A stretch of DNA of 13,946 nucleotides from Candidatus Nealsoniibacteriota bacterium (GTDB lineage: Bacteria; Patescibacteriota; Minisyncoccia; Minisyncoccales; PWPS01), in assembly GCA_003557065.1 (NCBI GenBank), contig PWPS01000025.1, positions 1 through 13,946 of the forward strand. Reading direction: 5' to 3'. Shown here in pieces: positions 1 to 6,210 of this stretch (positions are counted from its first letter, which is position 1; the number at the start of each line of letters is the position of its first letter). A program made the translations under genes and the position numbers. The notes beneath the pieces were generated by a model that was given only the letters and a program-made list of their open reading frames with translations, made no database searches and was not told the origin of the DNA.

Positions 1-1053
1 TATGGAAATCCTTCTTCTATTCATAAATTCGGCCAGGAGGCTTTGGTAGCTATAGACGGAGCCAGAGAGAGAATAGCTGAATTTTTAAATTGTGAAGCGG
101 AAGAAGTCTATTTCACGGGATCGGCTACCGAGGCTAATAATATTTTTATACAAGGAGCAATTCGAGAAAAGGAAAATTCTCATGTCATTATTTCTGCGAT
201 TGAGCATGATGCAGTTTTGGAGACGGTTAAAGAAGCGGCAGAGGTAACAATTTTAGAGGTTGACGAAAACGGGAGGATAGATCTGGATAATTTAAAAAAG
301 GAAATTAGGGATAATACGGTGCTTGTTTCCATAATGTATGCAAACAATGAAATAGGAACGGTCGAGCCCATAAATGAAATAGGTGAATTGATTGAAGAAG
401 AGAATAAAGATAGGAACGATAAAATTCTTTTTCACACTGATGCTTCTCAAGCCGCCGGGTATTTGAATTGTGATGTAGACTATCTGAAAGTCGATGGATT
501 GACTATAAGTGGTCATAAAATTTATGGCCCGAAAGGTGTTGGCGTTTTGTATAAACGACAAGGGGTTCGATTAAGTCCGATAATTTTTGGAGGAGGACAG
601 GAGGAGGGGCTTCGTTCGGGAACTTATAATACTCCGCTGATAGTCGGAATAGGCAAGGCGGTTGATATTATTGAAGAAAACAGAAAAAAAGAGACGGAAG
701 AATTGCGGGACTATATGATAGAAAAGGTTTTAAAAATAGAGCAATCTTTTCTTAACGGTCCGAAAGAAGGCAGGCTTTCCAATAATGCTAATTTCAGCTT
801 CAAGGGAGTTGAAGGAGAAAGTTTGGTTATGGCCTTGGATCAAAAAAATATTGCGGTTTCAACCGGATCCGCTTGTTCCAGCAAAACCTTAGAGCCCTCC
901 CATGTCTTAAAGGCAATCGGATTAGAAGATCTCAGAGCACATGGATCCTTGAGGGTTTCAATCGGAAGATACACGACCAAAGATGAGGTTGATTACTTTA
1001 TCAAAATTCTACCGGATATGGTAAAGAGATTAAGAGAAATATCCGGTAGATAA
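1..1053 (+). CDS. Cysteine desulfurase (NifS/IscS type), 5' end cut by window
   Basis: This PLP enzyme takes sulfur from L-cysteine, leaving alanine and an enzyme persulfide for Fe-S cluster and tRNA thiolation pathways. The reading frame is open from base 1 and the first residues, YGNPSSIHKFG, are a family hallmark, so the true start lies before the window and the TTG at 43 is internal. Visible motifs are TGSATEANN (cofactor binding), HTDASQAAG, SGHKIYGPKG with the PLP lysine at nucleotides 517-519, and the active loop STGSACSSKTLEPSH with the persulfide cysteine at 874-876. The short loop resembles group I (NifS/IscS) rather than SufS. An IscU-like gene follows after 16 bases and then mnmA, so it probably supplies sulfur to both, and to ThiI further on. 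The family call is secure; the choice between iscS and nifS is not. Confidence 0.95.
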   Translation, partial: YGNPSSIHKFGQEALVAIDGARERIAEFLNCEAEEVYFTGSATEANNIFIQGAIREKENSHVIISAIEHDAVLETVKEAAEVTILEVDENGRIDLDNLKKEIRDNTVLVSIMYANNEIGTVEPINEIGELIEEENKDRNDKILFHTDASQAAGYLNCDVDYLKVDGLTISGHKIYGPKGVGVLYKRQGVRLSPIIFGGGQEEGLRSGTYNTPLIVGIGKAVDIIEENRKKETEELRDYMIEKVLKIEQSFLNGPKEGRLSNNANFSFKGVEGESLVMALDQKNIAVSTGSACSSKTLEPSHVLKAIGLEDLRAHGSLRVSIGRYTTKDEVDYFIKILPDMVKRLREISGR

Positions 1054-1069
1054 AAAATAAAGAAAAAAT

Positions 1070-1450
1070 ATGAATAAAGGATATTCGGATAAAGCAATGG
1101 AGCACTTTCTGACCCCCAAGAATATGGGGGAAATTAAAGATGCCGACGGAGTAGGAGATGTAGGAAATCCCAGGTGTGGTGATTTGATGACGATATATGT
1201 TAAGGTGAAGGATGACAAGATAGAAGAAATGTCGTTCAGAACTTTAGGATGTGCGGCAGCGATTGCTACTTCGGATATGATATGTGAGGTAGCTAAAGGA
1301 AAGAAAATAGAGGAAGCCTTAAAGATCACTTTTCAAGATTTGGTTGAAGAGCTTGGATCTCTTCCGCCGGCGAAGGTCCATTGTGCGGACCTGGCACAGA
1401 AGGGTTTGAAGGCGGCAATTGATGATTATGAAAAAAACAAAAACAAATGA
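1070..1450 (+). CDS. iscU: IscU/NifU N-terminal type Fe-S cluster scaffold
   Basis: A 126-residue protein on which Fe-S clusters are assembled from sulfur handed over by the desulfurase encoded just upstream. The three ligand cysteines are present: C36 in GNPRCGD (with D38), C61 in LGCAAAIATS and C105 in VHCADLA, with H104 beside it. Residues 98-102 read LPPAK, close to the LPPVK peptide that the chaperone HscA recognises in IscU; no hscA or hscB is visible here. Length matches the single-domain IscU family, with no Nfu or ferredoxin-like extension. There is no clear Shine-Dalgarno sequence before the ATG. The end overlaps the start of mnmA, so the two are probably translationally coupled. 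Confidence 0.93.
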   Translation: MNKGYSDKAMEHFLTPKNMGEIKDADGVGDVGNPRCGDLMTIYVKVKDDKIEEMSFRTLGCAAAIATSDMICEVAKGKKIEEALKITFQDLVEELGSLPPAKVHCADLAQKGLKAAIDDYEKNKNK

Positions 1451-2453
1451 AAAAAAGGTTGTCGTAGGTGTTTCCGGAGGAGTAGATTCCTCCGTTACCT
1501 TGCATCTTTTGAAAGAAAAAGGATATGATCCTGTCGGAGTTTTTATGAAGTTTTGGGGGGAAAATAATCATTGTTGTGGGTCCGAGGCCGAGAGGAGAGC
1601 CAGAAAAGTTTGTAGCAGCCTGAGAGTTCCCTTCTATGTTGTCGATGTAAGAGAAAGTTTTAAAAAAAGAGTAGTTGATTATTTTCTGGAAAGCTATAAA
1701 GAGGGAGAAACCCCGAACCCATGCATTGCGTGTAATAAGGAAATAAAATTCAATTTTCTCTTTGAAAAATTAAAGGCTTTGGACGGCTGCTATGTCGCTA
1801 CCGGTCATTACGGCAGAATAAATAAAGGAAAGATATTTGAAGCCGTGGACGAGGTTAAGGATCAGACTTATTTTCTATGGAGCTTGGAGGGGAGGAGCTT
1901 AAAGAGAATAATCTTACCTTTGGGTGAATTGGAAAAGAGTCATGTTCGGAAGATTGCTAAAGAGCTTGGCTTGGTTACTGCCTCAACCGAAGAGTCTCAA
2001 GAAGTTTGTTTTGTTGAAAACAACCTCAAAGATTTCCTGGAAGAGTATATTGACCTTATTCCCGGAAAAATAGAAAGTGTTAACGGAGTCGAAATGGGTA
2101 CCCATTTCGGACTTCCCGCATATACTATAGGGCAAAGGAAAGGAATAGGATTGTCAGGAGGTCCTTTTTATGTTCTTAAAAAAGACGCCGAAAGAAATGT
2201 ACTGGTGGTGACCGATAAGAAAGATGATTTACTTGAGAAAGTGGTTTATTTCGAAAAAGAAAATTTCTTTGAAGATTTAAAATACCCTATGGATTTGGAA
2301 GCAAAAATCAGATATAATGCTCGGCGTGAGAAGGGAGCCTTGGTTTCCAAAGGTGTTTTTGAATTCAAAAAGCCACAGGAATCAGTCACACCCGGACAAT
2401 CAATTGTTTTCTATCACAAGGATCAACTTGTAGGAGGTGGAATTATAAAGTAA
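1428..2453 (+). CDS. mnmA: tRNA-specific 2-thiouridylase MnmA
   Basis: MnmA adenylates and thiolates U34 of the tRNAs for Lys, Glu and Gln, using persulfide sulfur from a desulfurase. Counting from the ATG at 1428 (341 aa), the PP-loop ATP site is SGGVDSS at 16-22. The catalytic cysteine is C102 in NPCIACNKEIKF, and the persulfide cysteine is C194 in EESQEVCFV. GHYGR, DQTYFLW and IGQRKGIGLSGG are further MnmA landmarks. The frame is open further upstream (TTG 1419, ATG 1422), but 1428 gives the usual short basic leader before VVVGVSGG. It overlaps the end of the IscU-like gene by 23 bases. Extra cysteines (CC at 49-50 and C99) are not part of the known mechanism. Confidence 0.94.
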   Translation: MKKTKTNEKKVVVGVSGGVDSSVTLHLLKEKGYDPVGVFMKFWGENNHCCGSEAERRARKVCSSLRVPFYVVDVRESFKKRVVDYFLESYKEGETPNPCIACNKEIKFNFLFEKLKALDGCYVATGHYGRINKGKIFEAVDEVKDQTYFLWSLEGRSLKRIILPLGELEKSHVRKIAKELGLVTASTEESQEVCFVENNLKDFLEEYIDLIPGKIESVNGVEMGTHFGLPAYTIGQRKGIGLSGGPFYVLKKDAERNVLVVTDKKDDLLEKVVYFEKENFFEDLKYPMDLEAKIRYNARREKGALVSKGVFEFKKPQESVTPGQSIVFYHKDQLVGGGIIK

Positions 2454-2466
2454 TGAATTTTTTATT

Positions 2467-2583
2467 ATGGAAGATTTTACTCAGACGATGGCGGCTGCCG
2501 TGCTTGCACTCATTATCTTACTTGCGACAATTTATGCAATGATCGGTGATAATCTTAATTTTGAAGGATTATTAATAAGTTAA
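2467..2583 (+). CDS. Predicted 38-residue single-pass membrane microprotein
   Basis: A short open frame of 38 codons between mnmA and the DUF1858 gene. It reads MEDFTQTMAAAVLALIILLA, then TIYAMIGDNLNFEGLLIS: an acidic N-terminus, a hydrophobic stretch of about 18 residues (8-26) and a short polar tail. That composition is typical of a small membrane protein and unlikely for random AT-rich sequence. It starts 14 bases after the mnmA stop and ends 18 bases before the next gene, filling the gap in the same direction. No Shine-Dalgarno sequence is visible, as for most genes here. An overlapping frame from the ATG at 2453 gives only 29 codons of non-hydrophobic sequence. No function can be assigned. 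Confidence 0.5.
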   Translation: MEDFTQTMAAAVLALIILLATIYAMIGDNLNFEGLLIS

Positions 2584-2600
2584 TTGAAAACTAAAAATAA

Positions 2601-2798
2601 ATGAAAATAACAAAAGACTCAACAGTTGAGAGCATTTTAAATCACCCGAAAGGCAGAGAAGTTTTGGCGAAGCATCAAGTTCCTTGCATGGGGTGTCCGA
2701 TGGCTGCGATGGAGCTGAGTTATCTTAAAATTGGTGATGTAGCTGAAAAATACGATCTTGACATCGAATCCATACTGGAAGATATTAATGAAGAGTAA
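2601..2798 (+). CDS. DUF1858 family protein with redox-type CxxC
   Basis: A 65-residue protein of the DUF1858 family, also known as the hybrid-cluster-protein-associated redox disulfide domain. The N-terminal half has the family pattern, with TVESILNHPKGREVLAKH followed by a C29-M-G-C32 pair, and the C-terminal half ends in KYDLDIESILEDINEE. The CxxC could be a redox disulfide or carry sulfur or metal; the family has no settled biochemical role. Its place after the desulfurase, scaffold and MnmA genes makes a link to sulfur chemistry plausible, but that is inference. A strong hairpin terminator begins at its stop codon, so it closes this transcription unit. Confidence 0.85.
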   Translation: MKITKDSTVESILNHPKGREVLAKHQVPCMGCPMAAMELSYLKIGDVAEKYDLDIESILEDINEE

Positions 2799-2819
2799 AG
2801 ACCGCCTATTGGGCGGTCT
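2799..2819. terminator. Hairpin terminator between convergent genes
   Basis: An 8-bp perfect stem (AGACCGCC / GGCGGTCT) with a five-base loop lies directly after the DUF1858 stop codon. On the + strand it is followed by a broken T-rich run (TATTTTCTTTTT), which supports intrinsic termination in that direction. The T-tract on the - strand is poor. The stem is also the last coding part of the convergent SpoIIID-like gene, whose stop codon is at 2806-2808. Confidence 0.8.
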
Positions 2820-3084
2820 CGTATTTTCTTTTTGTTGCCTTACCTCCTCTTTCGGGTCCCATAGATTTATTATATCTTAAAACCGCTGCTACTCTTTCTG
2901 CCATAATGGGATCTATCCTGGGAAGTCTTTTTGTTAGATCCAGGTGAGTAGTAGTTTTACTGACGCCGAATTTTTTTGAAGTATCCCTGATAGTCGGAAA
3001 TTTTTTCCCTTCACTTCTCGGTCTCGTTATAAACAGGGCCTGACTCAGAGCTCTTTCATCTATTCTCTCTTTTCTGTCGATCAA
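2806..3084 (-). CDS. SpoIIID-like HTH DNA-binding protein
   Basis: A 92-residue predicted transcription factor that resembles the sporulation regulator SpoIIID (about 93 aa in Bacillus). The match runs from the helix-turn-helix to the C-terminal basic region: TSKKFGVSKTTTHLDLTKRL, PRIDPIMAERVAAVL, then NKSMGPERGGKATKRKY. These line up with SpoIIID's AK-FGVSKSTVHKD-TERLP-INP-LA and RGGEATK-KY. The HTH covers roughly residues 31-52 and the basic tail 74-88. The segment before the HTH is about ten residues longer than in SpoIIID. The start codon is TTG at 3084, preceded on the - strand by AAGGGGGGAT at suitable distance, a rare clear ribosome site in this window. No other sporulation gene is present, so its targets are unknown. 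Confidence 0.85.
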   Translation of the reverse strand: MIDRKERIDERALSQALFITRPRSEGKKFPTIRDTSKKFGVSKTTTHLDLTKRLPRIDPIMAERVAAVLRYNKSMGPERGGKATKRKYETAQ

Positions 3085-3115
3085 ATTAATCCCCCCTTTT
3101 ATTTTGAAGTATGTT

Positions 3116-3144
3116 ATTATATTAACAAATTCTCAAATAGGCAA
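3116..3144 (-). promoter_or_regulatory. Sigma70-type promoter for the SpoIIID-like gene
   Basis: Read on the - strand: -35 TTGCCT (3139-3144), 17-bp spacer, -10 TATAAT (3116-3121). Transcription would start near 3109, giving a leader of about 25 nt that carries the G-rich ribosome site. The promoter lies in the 63-base gap between this gene and the divergent thiI. No equally good promoter for thiI is visible in that gap. Confidence 0.75.
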
Positions 3145-3147
3145 ATC

Positions 3148-4287
3148 ATGAAATATATAATATGTCACTATTCGGAGATAGGATTAAAAGGAAAGAATAG
3201 GTCTTTTTTTGAAAAAAAATTGGTGGAAAATATAAAGACAACCTTACCGAGTGGAAGCTATTCTTCAGTTAAAAGATTTCCCGGATTTATTTCGATAGAT
3301 ACTGATATTCCCGAAGAGATAAAGGACAAGGTCGGTAGAGTTCCGGGGATCGCTTATATTGCCGTTTGTCAGAAAGTAGCTCCCGATATTGATAAAATTA
3401 AAGAAAAAGTTGCTGATATTTTTCAAAAAAAAGAGATAACTTCTTTCCGTATCACGACGAAAAGGTCCGATAAAGGGTTTCTCATGACCTCTCAGGAAGT
3501 TAGTCGTCTAATTGGGGGGTTTATAGTAGAAAGATTCGGGCTGGACGTGGATTTGGAAAATTATGACTTCGAATGCAAGATTGAGATTAATAGAGAGGGT
3601 GCTTTTATATACGAAGAAAGATTGGAAGGTTATGGAGGCTTGCCGGTCGGAGTAAGCGGGAAAGGAATTCTTCTTCTTTCCGGGGGGATTGATTCACCCG
3701 TTGCCGGGTTTAAGATGATGAAGAGGGGGTTGCAATTGGATTTTGCTCATTTTCATGCTTATCCCTTAGTGAGTGATGATTCGATTAAAAAAGCTAAAAA
3801 ACTTTTTGATATTTTAAAGCGATATTCTCCTGAAAGTCGGCTCTTTCTTATCCCCTTCGGTGAATTACAGAAGAAGATAAGACTGGAAGTCCCCGAGAGC
3901 TTAAGAATTATTTTTTACAGAAGATTGATGCTTAAAATTGCTGAAAATATAGCTCGAGAAGGGAAGGCGGAAAGTCTGGTTACCGGCGAGAGTCTGGGAC
4001 AGGTTTCATCGCAAACATTAACCAATATGAGAGTTGCTCAGCAGATAGTTGACTTGCCCGTATTAAGACCCCTTGTAGGAGAAAACAAAGAGGAAATAAT
4101 CAATGTAGCCAAGGAGATAGAAACGTATGATATTTCGATCCTTCCGGATCAAGATTGTTGCACTCTTTTCAATCCGCGAAATCCCGACACGGGAGCATCT
4201 TTGGAACAGGTGGTGGAAATAGAAAGCAAAATTGAATTGGGTGGATTGATTGAAGATTCGTTAAAAAATAAACGGACTTTAACTTGA
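3148..4287 (+). CDS. thiI: tRNA 4-thiouridine synthetase ThiI, without rhodanese domain
   Basis: ThiI adenylates U8 of tRNA and replaces its oxygen with sulfur. This 379-residue protein has the ferredoxin-like N-terminal region with EIGLKGKNRSFFEKKL, a THUMP domain (about residues 55-160), and the PP-loop ATPase domain with SGGIDS at 178-183. The C-terminal part has the conserved VTGESLGQVSSQT and DQDCCTLFNPRNPDT motifs (C337, C338). It stops there, so the C-terminal rhodanese domain of the E. coli enzyme is absent. The Bacillus enzyme has the same short form and receives sulfur from a dedicated desulfurase; the desulfurase at the start of the window is the candidate here. The stop codon lies inside the -35 box of the next promoter. 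Confidence 0.94.
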   Translation: MKYIICHYSEIGLKGKNRSFFEKKLVENIKTTLPSGSYSSVKRFPGFISIDTDIPEEIKDKVGRVPGIAYIAVCQKVAPDIDKIKEKVADIFQKKEITSFRITTKRSDKGFLMTSQEVSRLIGGFIVERFGLDVDLENYDFECKIEINREGAFIYEERLEGYGGLPVGVSGKGILLLSGGIDSPVAGFKMMKRGLQLDFAHFHAYPLVSDDSIKKAKKLFDILKRYSPESRLFLIPFGELQKKIRLEVPESLRIIFYRRLMLKIAENIAREGKAESLVTGESLGQVSSQTLTNMRVAQQIVDLPVLRPLVGENKEEIINVAKEIETYDISILPDQDCCTLFNPRNPDTGASLEQVVEIESKIELGGLIEDSLKNKRTLT

Positions 4288-4311
4288 TTTTTTCAATGCT
4301 TTGGTTATAAT
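4284..4311 (+). promoter_or_regulatory. Sigma70-type promoter for the DUF5679 gene
   Basis: -35 TTGATT (4284-4289), 16-bp spacer, perfect -10 TATAAT (4306-4311). The TGA stop of thiI (4285-4287) is inside the -35 box. Expected start near 4318, giving a leader of about 49 nt that contains two close copies of GGTTAAA and no recognisable regulatory fold. Confidence 0.72.
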
Positions 4312-4366
4312 GGCCTCAGTAGGTTAAAGGTCGGTTAAAAATTAAAAATTTCAACTTAAAGATAAT

Positions 4367-4528
4367 ATGTCTGAAGCATACTGTGTAAAATGCAAAGCCA
4401 AGAGAGAAATGGAGAACGAAGAAGAAGTTGTAATGAAAGGAAAAGGGGGAACAAAAAGAAGAGCCCTTTCCGGAAAATGTCCTGAATGTGGAACTAAAAT
4501 GTTCAGGATTCTTGGAAAAGCCAACTAA
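4367..4528 (+). CDS. DUF5679 zinc-ribbon protein
   Basis: A 53-residue protein starting MSEAYCVKCKAKREM and ending with GKCPECGTKMFRILGKAN. The two pairs C6-x2-C9 and C38-x2-C41 form a small zinc ribbon, and the YCVKC...R-M...G-CP-CGTKMFRI pattern matches the DUF5679 family. Between the pairs lie an acidic patch (residues 15-20) and a lysine-rich stretch (24-32). It stands alone between a TATAAT promoter and a strong terminator, so it is expressed as a single-gene unit. No function is known; nucleic-acid binding is a reasonable guess from the zinc ribbon and basic loop. Confidence 0.85.
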   Translation: MSEAYCVKCKAKREMENEEEVVMKGKGGTKRRALSGKCPECGTKMFRILGKAN

Positions 4529-4551
4529 GGCTTTGAAAAATTTCTCTATCT

Positions 4552-4588
4552 CCAAAAACCACCCGACCACGGTGGTTTTTGGTTTTCT
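4552..4588 (+). terminator. Intrinsic terminator after DUF5679
   Basis: A 12-bp perfect stem (CCAAAAACCACC / GGTGGTTTTTGG, 4552-4563 and 4571-4582) with a seven-base loop, followed by TTTTCT. The A/T part of the stem makes it work partly in both directions. It lies 23 bases after the stop codon. Confidence 0.85.
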
Positions 4589-4589
4589 G

Positions 4590-4598
4590 TGATATAAT
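4590..4598 (+). promoter_or_regulatory. Extended -10 promoter for the ComEC-like gene
   Basis: TGATATAAT: an extended -10 (TG-n) with a perfect TATAAT at 4593-4598, directly after the preceding terminator. No good -35 box exists, as expected for extended -10 promoters. The ATG at 4610 is only 11 bases past the -10 box, so the mRNA leader would be about 4-5 nt, nearly leaderless. Confidence 0.65.
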
Positions 4599-4609
4599 TT
4601 CCCAAGACT

Positions 4610-5461
4610 ATGATTGAGAAGAAAACAATTGTCGCCTTTTTGGTTTTTTGTAACGTGGTCGCCTTTGTAATTTTCCACGGTTTGAGATCCGAGGAAAATT
4701 TTAAAGTTATTTTCTTTGATGTGGGTCAAGGAGATGCGGCTTTAATTCGCACTTCCGAAAGGCAGACTATTTTGATCGATGGTGGGCCGGGAGATAAGAT
4801 TATTTCACATTTGGCTGATGAGATTCCCTTCTGGGATAAAAAAATAGATTTGATTATTTTAACTCATGCACATGCGGATCATTTGTCGGGTTTGATTGAA
4901 GTTATTAAAAGGTATGAGGTGAAAAAGGTCTTATGGAATAAACAAGCAGCGGATACGCTGATCTATAAAAAATGGGAAAGTCTTATTGATGACATTCCCT
5001 CTCGCCGAGCTTTCAGGGGGCAAAAGATATATTTTGCCGATGGTAGGCTGGATGTTTTATTCCCTTCCAGAGAACACTCTTTTTCGGAAGACTTGAATGA
5101 AAATTCGGTAATTAAGAGACTAATTCATTCCAGCGGAAAAATCCTCTTTACGGGTGATGCTTATCGGGAACAAGAGGAGAAGCTATTGCAATGGAAAGAA
5201 GATTGTCGTGAAGATGATTTCTATTGGTGCGAAGTGATGAGCCTTGACGCAGAAGTGCTTAAAGTGGGACATCATGGATCGTCAACCTCCAGTAGCCCGT
5301 ATTTTTTGAAGAAAGTTGATCCCGAGATTGCAGTGATAAGTGCCGGCGAAAACAATCGTTACGGACATCCTCATCAGGAGACGATTGATAATTTGAGTGA
5401 TTTAAGAATTGGAATTTACAAAACTTTCAGGGATGGAAGCCTGATTGTCGATTTCGATTGA
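4610..5461 (+). CDS. Stand-alone ComEC-type metallo-beta-lactamase fold protein
   Basis: A 283-residue protein corresponding to the C-terminal metallo-hydrolase domain of the DNA-uptake protein ComEC, here without the ComEC channel. An N-terminal hydrophobic segment (about residues 6-22) can act as a membrane anchor or signal, which would place the domain outside the membrane. The domain begins FFDVGQGDAALIR and shows THAHADH at 85-91, TGDA with D183, KVGHHGSS with H221 and RYGHPH near 250-255: the full set of likely metal ligands. The family includes nucleases acting on DNA during uptake, so a nuclease role is plausible. It has no neighbour from competence machinery. The TGA stop lies inside the -35 box of the next promoter. 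Confidence 0.88.
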   Translation: MIEKKTIVAFLVFCNVVAFVIFHGLRSEENFKVIFFDVGQGDAALIRTSERQTILIDGGPGDKIISHLADEIPFWDKKIDLIILTHAHADHLSGLIEVIKRYEVKKVLWNKQAADTLIYKKWESLIDDIPSRRAFRGQKIYFADGRLDVLFPSREHSFSEDLNENSVIKRLIHSSGKILFTGDAYREQEEKLLQWKEDCREDDFYWCEVMSLDAEVLKVGHHGSSTSSSPYFLKKVDPEIAVISAGENNRYGHPHQETIDNLSDLRIGIYKTFRDGSLIVDFD

Positions 5462-5486
5462 AAAAAAGTTTAATAAGTGTTAAAAT
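5458..5486 (+). promoter_or_regulatory. Sigma70-type promoter for the LOG-family gene
   Basis: -35 TTGAAA (5458-5463), 17-bp spacer, -10 TAAAAT (5481-5486). The stop codon of the upstream gene (5459-5461) is part of the -35 box. The ATG at 5497 lies ten bases past the -10 box, giving a predicted leader of 3-4 nt. This decides the start of the next gene: the in-frame TTG at 5458 is promoter sequence, not coding. Confidence 0.75.
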
Positions 5487-5496
5487 ACGGAAACTT

Positions 5497-6186
5497 ATGA
5501 ACCAGGAAAATACAAAAGGAGAATATTTTCCCTTTCCGGAAAAGGACTTCAGGGACACCTTCCAATGGAGAATATTCAGAATAATGGCGGAGTTCGTAGA
5601 GGGTTTTCAATTTGTTGCCGACTTCGACAAGTCGGTTTCTTTCTTCGGGTCCAGTCGTTTCGAAGAAGGAAATCCTCATTATGAAAAGGCTAGGAAATTA
5701 GCCGGTATTTTGGTTAAGGATGGATTCACCGTCGTGACCGGGGGTGGTCCGGGGATAATGGAGGCATCGAATAGAGGGGCCTATGAGAATGAGGGAAGAT
5801 CGGTAGGAATAAATATCGAATTACCGGATGAAGGGGAAAAAGCAAATGATTATCTGAGTGAGTCAATAGCTTTTCATTACTTTTTTACAAGAAAGGTAAT
5901 GCTCTCTTTTGCTTCATACGGGTATGTTTTTTTCCCGGGAGGATTCGGAACAATGGATGAGTTATTTGAGATGCTAACCCTCATACAAACGAGAAAATTA
6001 CCACAACCGGTAACGATAGTTCTGGTGGGGAAAGACTTCTGGACTCCGGCAGTTGATTGGTTTAAGCGAACATTGTTGGATGAATACAAAACAATAAATG
6101 AGAAAGATTTTGATTTAATAACGCTTGTTGATACGCCGGAGGAAGCATTAAAGGTAATAAAAGAGGGAACACCTTTTGAGAGATAA
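5497..6186 (+). CDS. LOG family nucleotide 5'-monophosphate phosphoribohydrolase-like protein
   Basis: A 229-residue protein of the TIGR00730/LOG family, a Rossmann-like fold whose studied members hydrolyse the N-glycosidic bond of (cytokinin) nucleoside 5'-monophosphates. The motifs are VSFFGSSR at 47-54, TGGGPGIMEASNRGA at 81-95, TRK at 131-133 and the signature PGGFGTMDELFE at 147-158. About 45 residues precede the core, including an aromatic, charged segment that small LOG proteins lack. That matches the longer bacterial form. Translation is assigned to ATG 5497 because a good promoter covers the region just before it. The adenylate kinase-like gene follows after 24 bases without a terminator, so both nucleotide-related genes are probably co-transcribed. 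The substrate cannot be told from sequence. Confidence 0.88.
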   Translation: MNQENTKGEYFPFPEKDFRDTFQWRIFRIMAEFVEGFQFVADFDKSVSFFGSSRFEEGNPHYEKARKLAGILVKDGFTVVTGGGPGIMEASNRGAYENEGRSVGINIELPDEGEKANDYLSESIAFHYFFTRKVMLSFASYGYVFFPGGFGTMDELFEMLTLIQTRKLPQPVTIVLVGKDFWTPAVDWFKRTLLDEYKTINEKDFDLITLVDTPEEALKVIKEGTPFER

Positions 6187-6210
6187 CTTTATTAGTTAAA
6201 TGAAAAAATT

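Noticed and set aside
5458..5496. TTG start at 5458 extending the LOG-family protein by 13 residues
   Set aside because: This stretch is a TTGAAA-17-TAAAAT promoter overlapping the previous stop codon; ATG 5497 is the better start.
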